Positions 43,033 to 53,774 of a stretch of 64,000 nt of DNA are shown here, piece after piece. Within the stretch, counting starts at the first letter, position 1. The number at the start of each line of letters is the position of its first letter. The stretch is from positions 124,001-188,000 of the forward strand of contig JALRMH010000046.1 of NCBI GenBank assembly GCA_026119935.1, in the 5' to 3' direction. The position numbers and the translations under genes were made by a program. The DNA is from Endothia cerciana (Eukaryota; Ascomycota; Sordariomycetes; Diaporthales; Cryphonectriaceae). Under the pieces are notes generated by a model. That model was not told where the DNA came from. It searched no databases and was given only the letters and a program-made list of their open reading frames with translations.

Positions 43033-46000
43033 CCCTTGAAGATGGAAGTGATCGATCGACGGCAAGAACCGAGAACACGAAAGCTGATCTTGGACGTGGA
43101 GAAGATCGACAGTGAATCTGTAAGGAAGAGGCCCACGAAATAAGAGCGGTCGCGCTGGATTTCTAAAAACGACAGGGCCAAAGTGGGGGTTCATGGGTAT
43201 GGCCCGTGAGATTCTCGGGTCGCATCGATTATATGAAAGGTTATGGAAGACCGCAACGCTCGTTCGGCCGAATCGGCCATCCTGTCTCTGGATATATCTC
43301 GTGCGTATGCCCCTGTTGATGCCCTTCCGAAACGACGCAAAACTACTTTGGACGTTGACGCAGAGCAACGGGCGAGAGGACAGACAGACCCCCCGTCACC
43401 AGACCCGGGGAAGTTTACTGTCTGGGCATAGAAGCTATAGTAGGGACCTGAGATGGCCCTGGCCTGCCTGGCAAGACCTCGGTCACCAGGGCATTCTGAT
43501 GAGTCTTCCCTGGGTTAGGAGCTGATCGGTCTGAGCTTTGCTGTCGCGTCTTCTGTACGTATTCCTTGAGGAGAAGATAAAAGGGGTCTAGACATTTCGG
43601 ACTTCCGGCATATTTCCAGTACGTGACGAACGTCAGCTGCATAGGGTCCTAGTCATCGGTACAATAGGTTCAATTTCCTACTGATGGCAAAAAATCTCCC
43701 TGAAACCACATCTCGACCTACAACAAGGGCTGGAGCCTTCGAGGAAGTCAGGAGTGGGTTGCCCCACAGTGACCGCCCGCAGTCTTGAAGAACATTTGAC
43801 ATCCTACTGTATGTACCAAGAGGATCGGCCTATATACCCGGTATTCGACCCACACCCAGCGTCGTCGCGAAGGTGGAGTTGATCCGGGACGAAATACTTA
43901 GAGCTAAGCAGTTCGGCTCAGCTGTGGATACGACCAAAGGAGAGATACTCGGCTGCTGATCCCTAAAGTTCCCAAGCACCCCAGCCTGTCGGCCCGGGGG
44001 ACAACAGCAACACTACTATGGTATGTGGTAGTACTGTCGCTCCTTTTGAAGATCGAGTGGCATAAGTCAAAAGCTACGCTGGAAGCAAGAAGGGGAGGGG
44101 ATCTCTCCCACGCCGACCTCCGCCCCATAGGCTTGACATGGGTCTGACTGAGGACTTTTATGAAGGCTATGAAGAAGTCCTTCCGTGAGTAGGATATTAT
44201 TCCACGAAAAACCCCAGGAAGGATTTTTCGGCATCCCGGCAGACCTCGGTCGGGCATGCAAGGTTAGCTGTAACCTGTAGGCCTACTGCACCGGCTCACG
44301 AGGATGAGCATTCCGACTGGCCTGGCGGTATGAACTGTCTGATCCTTTCGAATTTCTAACCAGAGTTCCCTTGAGAGGCGAGGGCCAAGGAATATGCAAG
44401 CACGCATGAGGAATAATACTTCTCGGCTCTCTCTGTTCCCAGAGAATGCTTGATTTTCTGGTCTCCCCTTCTTGAAGACCTTCGTATTTCTGAAGAGCCA
44501 AGAAACATGCCCCCCAGGGGACAGATTCGAAGCCAGGCGTTGCGTGACAAGCGTGTTCCGGTCATTGCTTCTACTAGTAGGTTTGCAACGTCCGGGCCGT
44601 TCCTAAGGTTGATCTCTCAACCGGGTCCACACGACCTTACAGAACTATGCAACCTTCCCCGTCCGAGCACCACATTTGCTCCACTGATCTCCCCGTCCTC
44701 TGGAGATGCTGTTGTAACTTCCAAATCTTCATCCATATAAGAGTCATGATCAGGTCGACAGCTTACGAACTGATCAACTCCTTTCACAACCGTACAGTGA
44801 TACGTGCTCTCTGAGCCGGGTAAAGAGCAACATGGCCTCGCGAATCGCGACAGACCACTCGCTTCCAGGCGGCTTCATATACAAGAGAGTAAGGCAGCCC
44901 AGCAGCCATACCATCAGATCAGTCTAGGTACAATCGGCGGAGAACTTTGGCCTTGCCACCCCCTAGTTCCCGAATCTTCAAATCGTTCCATAGCAAAGGC
45001 CTTCTAAATGCTCGCGAGCATGAGTCACTACCTCTCTCGCGGATCTCCAAACTGTTATATAAAAGAGACCTCCTGACTTCTTACGAGCATGGCCACTACT
45101 TCTAAATGACACTTATAAGGACCATGAAGTAGTCCAAGTGTCTTCCACGTAGGATGAGCCCCATCAGCACGGCGCACCACGTCAAATCCTCTCGCCACGT
45201 TCGCGATGATCTGCAGACAGTCATATTGTGCCTGTCAATCGTCCGAGATGATTCGTCCTTCAGTGCCTGACCTCCCAGACGGCAGTCGCCAGCAGATCCC
45301 GAGCCTGAATTTCCGAATCTCGGGGCCACAACAGTACGCTCTGCCGACCCGAGGCCGTCACACGTACGGCTGTCGTTACGACGAAGGATGCCGGGTGACC
45401 GCTTGGCGGCAGGGGCTTTGAATGGTCTGAGGAGCGTTCCCACAACCTAGAGCCAGGCCTGCCTCAGCTACGGTTAGCTCTTCCACCTGGCGACTTCTCT
45501 ACATTTTCAAGGCGGGCAGATAGGTGCATGCGTGATGCTTGTGGGAGCCCCTCCGTCGCGCTTGATCTGATGGTCATGGTCGCATGACGCCTCCGCCTTC
45601 AGCCAACATGATGCCTGCCTCTATTTGTCCCGTCTCCCACTACCCTGCCTCCAGTGCGACGTGCTCTCCGGTGTCACTCTAGTGATACTTTAAGGCCAAA
45701 GTGGGTCGAGGCCTGCGGGGAAATATTGGGAGGTTAGGATCCCCTGGAAGTTGCCGGAGCAAGTGGGCGAATGATGGTCTCGGCCTTCAGACGCAATTCT
45801 GGACCCCTCGAGCATCGATTTGATCTCGCCCCTTATAAGGTCGTCAATAATGCCATTATCGTGGTGGGGATTTGTGGCGGCGGGCAGTGCCGTCCTTTCC
45901 GCCCTTCGCTGGAGATTGCGATCAAATTGCAGGTCTGTTCTGTATAAAAAGGCCGTGAATAGGTAGAAATCTTAATTACAGAGTTACACAAGCCTCTCCC

Positions 46001-46034
46001 TTTCTCACGCTGCCCTTTTCCAGACCGTGCCAAC
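43033..46034. other. Large intergenic region with possible relics
   Basis: No intact gene. A stretch at about 43795-43957 is open in two successive frames (EEHLTSYCMYQEDRPIYPVF, then VVAKVELIRDEILRAKQFG) and could be a decayed gene of unknown family. The minus-strand frame at 45102-45443 is not recognised. The right end holds the tyrosinase promoter. GC content and texture are mixed, as in accessory DNA. Confidence 0.4.
45943..45950 (+). promoter_or_regulatory. TATA box of the tyrosinase gene
   Basis: TATAAAAA 92 bp before the start codon at 46035, followed by a pyrimidine-rich stretch (cctctccctttctc) just upstream of the ATG. A close match in sequence and spacing for a regulated fungal promoter. 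Confidence 0.6.
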
Positions 46035-47811
46035 ATGCTTCTCCTGCCCTTGCTGCTTTCTCTTCCTTCGGCCGCCCGTGCCTGGACGGCGGCCTCGTCG
46101 GTGCTCACCGACCTCACGGTCGACGAGAGCATGCCGAACCTGTTCGTCAACGCCGCCGATGGAAGTTTGGCGAAGTACCTGGCGGCCCAGAATGTCTCGC
46201 AGACATGCACAACAGAGAACGTGGCAGTACGCAAGGACTACACGCTTCTGACGGACGCGGAGAAACTGGACTACATCAACGCTATGAAGTGCTTGATGGA
46301 CGCACCAGGACTTACACCCACAGTGAGCCGCCTCCTCCATATCACTATTTGACTCTGGCTGACTGTTTGTTCTTTCCAGTCCGAGGCTGCAGGTGTCCGG
46401 TCAAGATACGACGACTTCGTGGCCACCCACGTGAACCAGACAGAGTAAGCCTACCAAGCTCAATCTTGTCCCTGGGCACCGTTGTTTTCCCCATCTTCCC
46501 AGTATTCACCTATAATCCTATCTCCTGCCTTTGCCACGCGGCCTATTCCCTGCCCTCACTCCCTGTCCTCCTCCCCACTTTCTACCTCCAATCTCCCTGA
46601 AGCGTATTCGCTTTCCTTTTCGAGGTCTATCGACTACGGTGTCCTGGGTCCGGATAGACTAGGAGCATGTCATTCACCGCCACCAGTCCCGTGTAACGTT
46701 GGATTCAGGCCTTCTCGGTGGAGGAGTCCCCCGCCAGCCCGTCTATGCCGGCCTTTGATAACCATGACGCTGAGAATAATCCATGCTGACCGACCTGAAG
46801 TTACATCCACATTACCGGCAATTTCGTGTACTGGCATCGCATGTTCATCTGGACGTTCGAGCAGACCCTGCGCAACGAGTGTGGATACACGGGCTACCTT
46901 CCATACTGGAACTATCCCAAGACCTCTGAAGACCTTCTTGGCTCGCCGATGTGAGTGCCACTCGACTCAAGCCCCCTCGCCCCCCCTCCCCCCCCCCAAA
47001 CAATCTCAGCCTGAGACTAAGTCATACGCAGTTTCGATGGGAGCGCAACCTCGCAGAGCGGCAACGGCAACTATTTGGCACATAATGCGTCACAGGGCCT
47101 TCCTTCCGGGCTTCTCGACATCCCAGCTGGCTCAGGAGGTAAGCCGTCACTCCTCCCCGCACCTTATCATCTTCCTCTGCCCCGGGCGGTTACTGATACG
47201 GATCATCCTTCCTTGCAGGAGGTTGTATCGAGACCGGTCCATATGCCGGCATGATCGCCAACATCTCCGCGAACGCCCCCGTCGACACCTACGAGAACGT
47301 CACGATCGGCCCGTTCCTGGGCTACGAGCCGCGGTGTATCCACCGCGACATCTCCAACGTCGTCGGCCAGAACTGGACCACCGACGCCCAGGTCGCCGAC
47401 ATCCTGCTGAACCCCGCCTACCAGGTCGGCATCGGCGAGTGGCAGACCCAGCTCCAGAACACCGGCACGGACACGGTGGGGTACTACGGGCTGCACGCCT
47501 ACGGGCACATGACCATCAACGGCGACCCCAGCACGGACTTCTACAACTCCCCCGACGAGCCCACCTTTTGGCTCCACCACGCCCAGGTGGACCGTCTGTT
47601 TGCCGCCTGGCAGAACCAGGTCGGGTTTATCGAGGACCGCATGTTCCAGATCAACGGAACCCGCACGATGGCCAATGACCCCCCCAGCGCTGATGCCACC
47701 ATTGAGGATCTCATTGGCGTGGGCTGGGTGAGTGGCGAGTATGAGGAGGGCATTGCCATCAAGAACTACGCAAGTATTTTGGGCGGGCCATTGTGCTACA
47801 TTTACGAGTAG
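46035..47811 (+). CDS. Secreted tyrosinase (type 3 copper protein)
   Basis: Five exons (46035-46322, 46380-46444, 46801-46950, 47032-47138, 47219-47811) give 400 residues. A signal peptide is clear (MLLLPLLLSLPSAARAW). CuA ligands are His113 (FVATHVNQT), His121 (IHITGNF) and His130 (VYWHRMF). CuB ligands are His296 and His300 (LHAYGHM) and His323/324 (FWLHHAQVDRLFAAW). The layout is a short tyrosinase without the long C-terminal lid domain of the melanin-type enzymes. These enzymes hydroxylate monophenols and oxidise catechols to quinones; being secreted, it may act on plant phenolics or peptides. Intron 2 is unusually long (356 nt) and uses an AAG acceptor; intron 3 contains a 10-C tract. 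Confidence 0.93.
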
Positions 47812-48878
47812 GGCCACTCGGGAGGGGGGGACACATAGATATATATATATATACCCATCAAGTACCATCATGCTAATTGTCTACGTCTAAGCCCTTCATC
47901 GGCGTACCAGTTCGTATTATGTATGCTGTACAGAGACTATTATGACGCACACAGACATTGCTTTTCGGCAGTGAGTGAAGACCAACGAATAGGTGGTCAT
48001 CATCTTTGCAGCGTTTAGTGGTGTTCTAAGCATCATCTCGAGGGAGCAGACTTTTCATTGCGTGCTTACCGGTTTTCCTTCATGACAGGATGTCAGCACT
48101 TCACGTGTCTGCCGAGAGTGAATGGTATGTAGCAGGTTGCGGACGAGCAGAGAATGCGCACACATCATGAATCGACATCCGACATAGCCAAGCTTTACGC
48201 GTTCGTCTTCTCAAACTCAACGACCGTGACGGCGGAAGGCCAGATAGGGGTCTATTTTCATTCTTTCGGGTGAGAGGACGTTCTCCGGGTGCGAGCTGTC
48301 TTTGAGAATCACTCAGCGAAGGATACACAGGCAGGTTCACATGGCGGCTGGGCACCCCGTAGGCATCGTTAGCAAGGGGACAGCAGAGAATAAGAATGCA
48401 GAAAGTTTTATTGCGTCTGCGTGGATGATAATTTGAGGCTGCCAGTGCGGCCGTGTCGAGTCTGCTTCAGGTGTACTAGTCATAAAGAAGAGTGAGAAAG
48501 CGGCTGTCTGTGTGCAGCCCGTCAACCTAAGCAGGATTTCAATCAGATATGCAAATTGCCTTTGTTCGTCAGCAGCGCATCTCAGAGTGCCGGGTTTATC
48601 ACGGTCTGCCCTTCCTTCATGGCCATGTGGAGAATATCTAAAGGGGTCTTCCCCCCTCAGGGAGGAACCATCCATGCCATCTTGAAAAGAAGTGAAAGCA
48701 ACGCCCGAGCGTTAATGGTGTCCAGCTAGAAGATCTCATAGACAACCACCGTATGGTGACGCTTCATATATACCCGTACAAAGTGATCCACGACAGCGCC
48801 AATAACACTCTCAAGTGTCATCAGGTCCAATTCATCTCAGATGTAACCCCACTACCAGGGCCAGCCGTGACGGCGCCA
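47812..48878. other. Intergenic between tyrosinase and the WG/GW protein gene
   Basis: A short TA-rich stretch (about 47839-47853) follows the tyrosinase stop. A weak ankyrin-like relic is at 48547-48660. The two flanking genes converge here. Confidence 0.4.
48547..48660 (-). pseudogene. Possible ankyrin-repeat relic
   Basis: The minus strand reads GGKTPLDILHMAMKEGQTVI, then NPAL, an in-frame TGA, and DALLTNKGNLHI. TPLDILHMA resembles the TPLHLA core of an ankyrin repeat, and the TGA could come from a CGA codon by C-to-T change. One repeat is too little to be sure. Confidence 0.25.
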
Positions 48879-51528
48879 CTACCACAGGTCGGCTTTCCCT
48901 CCGGTGTGCTGAGCAATGTCTGGGTTCTGCCACGACGAACTGGCCGGACCGGTCGCGTGGTTTGAGGGTTTCTCGTAATCGCACCCGCCAGAAGACCAGG
49001 GTGGTGGAGGGTCTGAGCCGTGGTTGTGGCCCTCCCACTGAGAAGGGCCGGCTTGGGGAGGCCCACCGCCTTCTCCTTGATGGGAGCCACTCCACCGTCT
49101 CTGCTGAGGTGCACTAAAGCCGGCATGGCTGCCAGCCCGCGAGCCGGGAGGCGCTTGCAATCCGCCATTGTTGTGGTGGTCTGCTTGACCCCAGCTGTTG
49201 TTTGGTGGAGGGCCCGAGCCATCAGGCCAAGGAAACGCGCCCTTGGCTTTGCCGTGGGGACTACCACGATTGGATCCGCTGCCGTTTCTGTTGAAGCTGT
49301 TGTTTTGTGCATTGTTTTCCCAAGCTCCAGGCATAGACCATCCGTTATTGCCATTGCCGCCCGCATTGCTAGCAGCTCGGGACGGATGATTCGAAGGAGG
49401 TTTCGAGCCCGGTGGACCGCCCCAAACATTGTTAGAACCATTGTTCCAGCCGGAATCTTTCTGCTTTGGAGAGTTCTGTTTGGAGCCAGCCACCCAATTA
49501 CCTCCCGAGTTCTCATTATTATTCTTTCCGTCGTTCCAGCCGGTGTTCTGTTGGCCATCATTGGCCCAAGAGGTATTCTGATTGGTGTTCCAGCCGTTGC
49601 CTCCGCCTTGTTGGTTGCCCTGATCGTTTCCGCCCCATGCTCCAACTTTGGATCAGTCAGCAGGTCTCTTGAAGTCGAATTGCGAAGCAGCATCAGGGGT
49701 AGCAGTAGGGAAACAAGGCCGGTGGTTCTTTTGAGAGGGGGGGGGGGTGTTTCTAAGGGAAGCAGAGTGATGTGAACTTCAGGCTTGGAAACCACCCTCT
49801 TTTGAAGAGGGTCTGGGCTGTGATACACGGTGGAAACCAGGAGAAGGCGAGTCTCGCTTACCGGACCCGTTCTTTTGGCTTCCGGTCTGATTACTCTCTG
49901 CTCGTCACGTCAGCAATTGTCGACACACCAGCATGGAAGGATGAAAACTCACTTCTGGAGAATGTATCACCATTATCATTTCCCCAGCTGTTGAAGTTGA
50001 CTGGGGATGGGAGGCCACCTTTCTTTGGCCCAGAGTTATCCCAGCCACCGCCTTGAGAAGGATCAGCTGGGGCACTCTTATTGGAATCAAACATAGGGGC
50101 GTCACCGCTATTTTTATTGCCTTGGGTTCCCCAACCCGCGGCGCCCCAGCCTTCCTTCTTGAATCCCTTGTCAGAGCCAGCGTCCCGAGAGGCGGCCTTC
50201 TGAGCCTCCTCCTTCTGCACCTCCCGAATGAAGTCGGGCACCGGTGCGGCCGGCATCCCAGAAAGACCCAGTCCCTTCGAGGCAGCCTCTCTCATAGCTG
50301 TCTCGTTGTTCGGTATCTGTTGATTCATAACAGCTTGAGGGAACGATGAGCCAGGTGGTGCCGGTGGAGGGCCAGGTATCCACCATGGAGGGTAAGCGTT
50401 TTGGCCCTGCCAGCCGGGAAGATGTCCAGGTGGAAGAGGAGGAGGACCACAAGCACCTGACGCGACCCTGGCAGGATTGTGATTTCCGTACAGCTCGGCC
50501 ATGTGATTGCCCCACTGCGGTCCGTGGTACACACGCGTGATGCCCTTCGTGCTGTCGAAGAAGGCATTTGGGTGGGGGTCATTCGGTCCCTCGATAGTAT
50601 GTTCGATCTGCATGACTCTGGCTCGAGGAGGCATGACGAAATTTGGCTGCATCTCCTTGGGGTACTGAGGCATCCTGAAAGCGCTCTTGTCGACAGCCTT
50701 CTTTGGCTCTTCCGACACGGGCGACGGCTTTCCATTATCCTCTGGAGGCTTCCTCTGCTTCTTGGATTTTCCCTTCTGTGACGTCGGCTTCCCCTCTTCT
50801 ATAGATTCGCCTTGGGTGGTGTCGGCTTCAGCTGTGTCCGCATCTGTCTCAGTCGTGTCGGTGGGGTCGGTTGATGAAGCCCCGGCCTTCTTGGCCTTGT
50901 GCTTTCCCTTGTTCCTTGCCTGGGCTTCCTTCTCAGCCGCCCTGGCCTTCACCTCGAACTTGACCATAGCCTTCACGATCTTGCGTCCCTTTCTACACTC
51001 GTCGCATGGGCATGTTGGGTGCGGAAGGGCGTCCTTAGCGGCCGAAGAATCCTCCGAATCAGCCTCCTTCTTGCACACAGCCGCCTTGGCCTTCCTCGAT
51101 TTACTGCTCCTGCGCCTGGGCGGGGTCTCGTTCTCAGAAGTATCGGTCTCGTCAAGGTCTGATGACCCGCCGTCGGTAGAGTTCGTGATGTAGTCATCTG
51201 AGCTGTCTACTAAGGTATCGGACGAGCCGCTGGGGCTGACAGTCTTCTTCATTGACGATTTGAGAGGTCTGCGAGCGCCATCGAAGCGAACCTTCCTGCC
51301 TGAGGATGTAGCTGTGCCAGAGGCGGCATTCTGAGCGGCCTCGGCGCGTTTACGTCGTCTAGGGTAGGTGATGGCAAGCGTCTCGTCGCCAGAGGCCTCA
51401 TCCTCGGAGATCTCGACCCTCAAGACCCGGCTTTGGCCAGACGAGGGTTTGCGAGCCCAGCTTCGAAAGTTCTGACCGACGACCCATTCCGCGGCGGAAT
51501 TGGGTGGCCAACCTGCGCCGCGACCCAT
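48879..51528 (-). CDS. Large disordered WG/GW-repeat protein, function unknown
   Basis: Three exons (51528-49953, 49897-49862, 49639-48879) give 790 residues; exon 2 has only 36 nt and intron 2 is 222 nt. The N-terminal half is charged and Ser-rich, with a CPCDEC motif, a Lys/Ala-rich segment that may form a coiled coil (MVKFEVKARAAEKEAQARN), and a Pro-rich linker (GPPPLPPGHLPGW). The C-terminal 300 residues are low-complexity Gly/Asn/Ser with at least a dozen Trp next to Gly (GWG, GWD, SWG, AWGG, GWN, GWS). Such spaced WG/GW dipeptides in disordered sequence are the hallmark of Argonaute-hook proteins (GW182, Tas3, plant NERD/SPT5L), but composition alone can mislead. I do not recognise an orthologue. 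A Trp codon is the last before the stop. Confidence 0.8.
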
Positions 51529-52322
51529 CTTGTCAGGGGTTTGTCAGTTGGGTGATGTGTATAAGATCAATCAAGTTAACCTGGGTGGGGAAGGGGGTGG
51601 GGGGTCGCGTCGATTGATGTCGAGGAGTAGATTGGATGGATGCGATGTTGCGTAGATACGCCGTCTGGTGGTCTGAGGTTGAAGAAGGGGAGGATGGACT
51701 TCGAGTTGGAGGGCAAGGTTGGAAGTGAAAAGAGTTGGATTGATTTGGAATGGAAGAGGGAGGTTCTGCGAGACAAGATTAAAACCGAGGTCTGATGGAT
51801 GTTGAAGGAAGGGGCGGGTGCAATGCACTGTGGTGGGCCTGCCAGCCCCAAGGAAGGTGAATCACTCAGGCAACCACTCTCGGCGGCTTTGTCTGATCCG
51901 TGTTGCCGTCAGGGAGAGGTTCAACTCGAGAAAGAACCGTCCTCACTCCTCGCTCTCCACAGATTACCGCTCAGCTGTGCACAGCCAGCCCTCCAATGCT
52001 GGCGAAGACTGAAACGCGTCCGCAAGTGCATCGCTGCTGTCTCGAAGCTGGGAGCTAGCGCGGGCTTCTGGGTTATCGTGGAGCCAGTGGTTTTGTGATG
52101 CAGCTACCTCTCTACCCTCCCGCTCTCGGTGTCTCTGTGCAGAGCCCTCGTAGAAGTCCGAGTCTTCAGTCGCGCTCATCTTGAGGCGATGCCTCGGCAG
52201 ATCGTGGCTCTCCGCTACCCGTCTCCCGGCCATGATAGTCATAGACAAGGCCTATGCAGCTTCGCAAGAACCCGTTGTCCCCCGTCGTCCCCCCAAGCCT
52301 TGGGGTATCACCACGGCTACAG
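51529..52322. other. Promoter/leader of the WG/GW gene and 3' flank of CoaE
   Basis: Bases 51552-51830 are purine-rich on the plus strand (CT-rich on the coding strand), as expected of a fungal 5' leader. No gene recognised. Confidence 0.45.
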
Positions 52323-53141
52323 CTACACCCTCTTCTTGGCCTCCTCTGCCTCCCACCTCCCCGCGATCCCCCGGTTCACCCACAGGTTCCACACGCCCAC
52401 CCCGATCGCGAGCGGCGGACACAGCCAGAGCAGCGTGCTCCACCAGCCCGGGCTGCGGCCCCTGAGCTCCCGCATCACCCGCTCCACCTCCCTCCCCAGC
52501 TCCTCCCGGTCCCCGTCGTTCCACACCACCACCCCGCGGCCCCGGCCCCGCGCCTCACACCTCCTAGCCTTCAGCCGGACGTCCGCCTGGCTCCTCACGC
52601 GGTTCTCCGCGTCCTCCGCGCTCAGGTGCGGGTCCCGCGCCCGCAGCCTCGCCATCTGCACCGCCGGGTCCCGCACGCCGACCACGACCACCGTCCCGCA
52701 GAACCGGTCCGTGCCCACCTCGAACAGCAGCGGGACGTCCCAGACAACCGCCCACCTGCCGGACAGGTACGCCCACAGCAGCGCCCGGTAGGCCTCGCGC
52801 CGCACGGCCGGGTGGACGATCCCGTTCAGCCGCGCCCGGTCCCTCTCCGCGTCGGGGGAGTCGCCGAACACGCGCCGCCCCAGCGCCGGCCGGTTGAGCG
52901 GTCTGCCCTTCCCGCTGGGCCCGCGCTCGGGCATGTCCGGGGAGGTAGGAACGAGGAGGTCCGGGGTTGTGGGGCCGAAATATGAGACGATGGCGCGGTA
53001 CCCCGCCGTGCCTGGTTCCACGACCTTGCGCGCCAGGACGTCCGCGTCGACAATGGGGAGGTTGTACGGTGGGGACGAGAGGATGGAGCTGACGGTGGAC
53101 TTACCGGTAGCAATGCCACCGGTAAGGCCTATGATGAGCAT
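52323..53141 (-). CDS. CAB5: Dephospho-CoA kinase with a C-terminal membrane helix
   Basis: A single exon of 272 residues starting directly with the P-loop MLIIGLTGGIATGKSTV. It then has VDADVLARKVVEPGT, the LNGIVHPAVR block, the WDVPLLFEVG motif and a VVVGVRDPAVQMARLRARD segment, all typical of CoaE. It catalyses the last step of coenzyme A synthesis, ATP-dependent phosphorylation of the 3'-OH of dephospho-CoA. Residues about 232-255 (WWSTLLWLCPPLAIGVGVWN) form a hydrophobic helix, suggesting membrane attachment, as proposed for yeast Cab5 and mitochondrial CoA synthesis. The sequence is very GC-rich in third positions. The symbol follows the yeast orthologue. Confidence 0.95.
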   Translation of the reverse strand: MLIIGLTGGIATGKSTVSSILSSPPYNLPIVDADVLARKVVEPGTAGYRAIVSYFGPTTPDLLVPTSPDMPERGPSGKGRPLNRPALGRRVFGDSPDAERDRARLNGIVHPAVRREAYRALLWAYLSGRWAVVWDVPLLFEVGTDRFCGTVVVVGVRDPAVQMARLRARDPHLSAEDAENRVRSQADVRLKARRCEARGRGRGVVVWNDGDREELGREVERVMRELRGRSPGWWSTLLWLCPPLAIGVGVWNLWVNRGIAGRWEAEEAKKRV

Positions 53142-53774
53142 CCTGGCGACTTGTGTTGCTCCCCAACGGTGTCTGAAAGGTACTGGGAGCGTTCTGGGTG
53201 CCAGGATGAGAGGAACTACTCGGTGGTGCAGAGGCGTTTAGTACGCCTGACGTCGGACCGAGGTCGCAGCCGTTGGGTGGACCTGTCAACCGCAACTTTG
53301 CCGCACCGCCCCCGCGCTCTTGACAGGGGGCACCCTTGGCGGTAAATGCCGCTGTGTGCACAGATTGTGGGGGTGGCTACTCGGTAAATGGACAAACGTC
53401 TTGAGCCTCAAAATCAACATCACTTCAACCACCATCATAGTGCACAGTCCATTGCAATGTCATGTCAATTCCGCCAGCTGCTGATTCATTGCGGTATCGA
53501 GAACCCACATCAGTAGCTGAATATTGCCCAGTCCACATGACTGATCAAGACAAGACATGGGGGGGTCCTTGAGTCCTGACTAAACTCTTCGACATCTTGT
53601 GGGCACGCCAGAACGCTCCACCCACCGCAGTGCAGATCGTGATTCTCCTCAAAAACCTCGAAACCTCCCCAGAGACATGTCCAGATCTACACTTGTCTAC
53701 CGGGATGAAAGAAGACATGTATGAAGACCTCTCGACCAGATCAAACTTCCGTCCTTCCTAGTCCCCCAAGTCCT
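53142..53774. other. CoaE promoter and 3' flank of the Gly/Pro-rich gene
   Basis: No gene recognised. Confidence 0.4.

Noticed and set aside
49020..49775. 251-codon plus-strand frame within the WG/GW gene
   Set aside because: Antisense to a repetitive Gly/Asn/Trp coding region; no family features.
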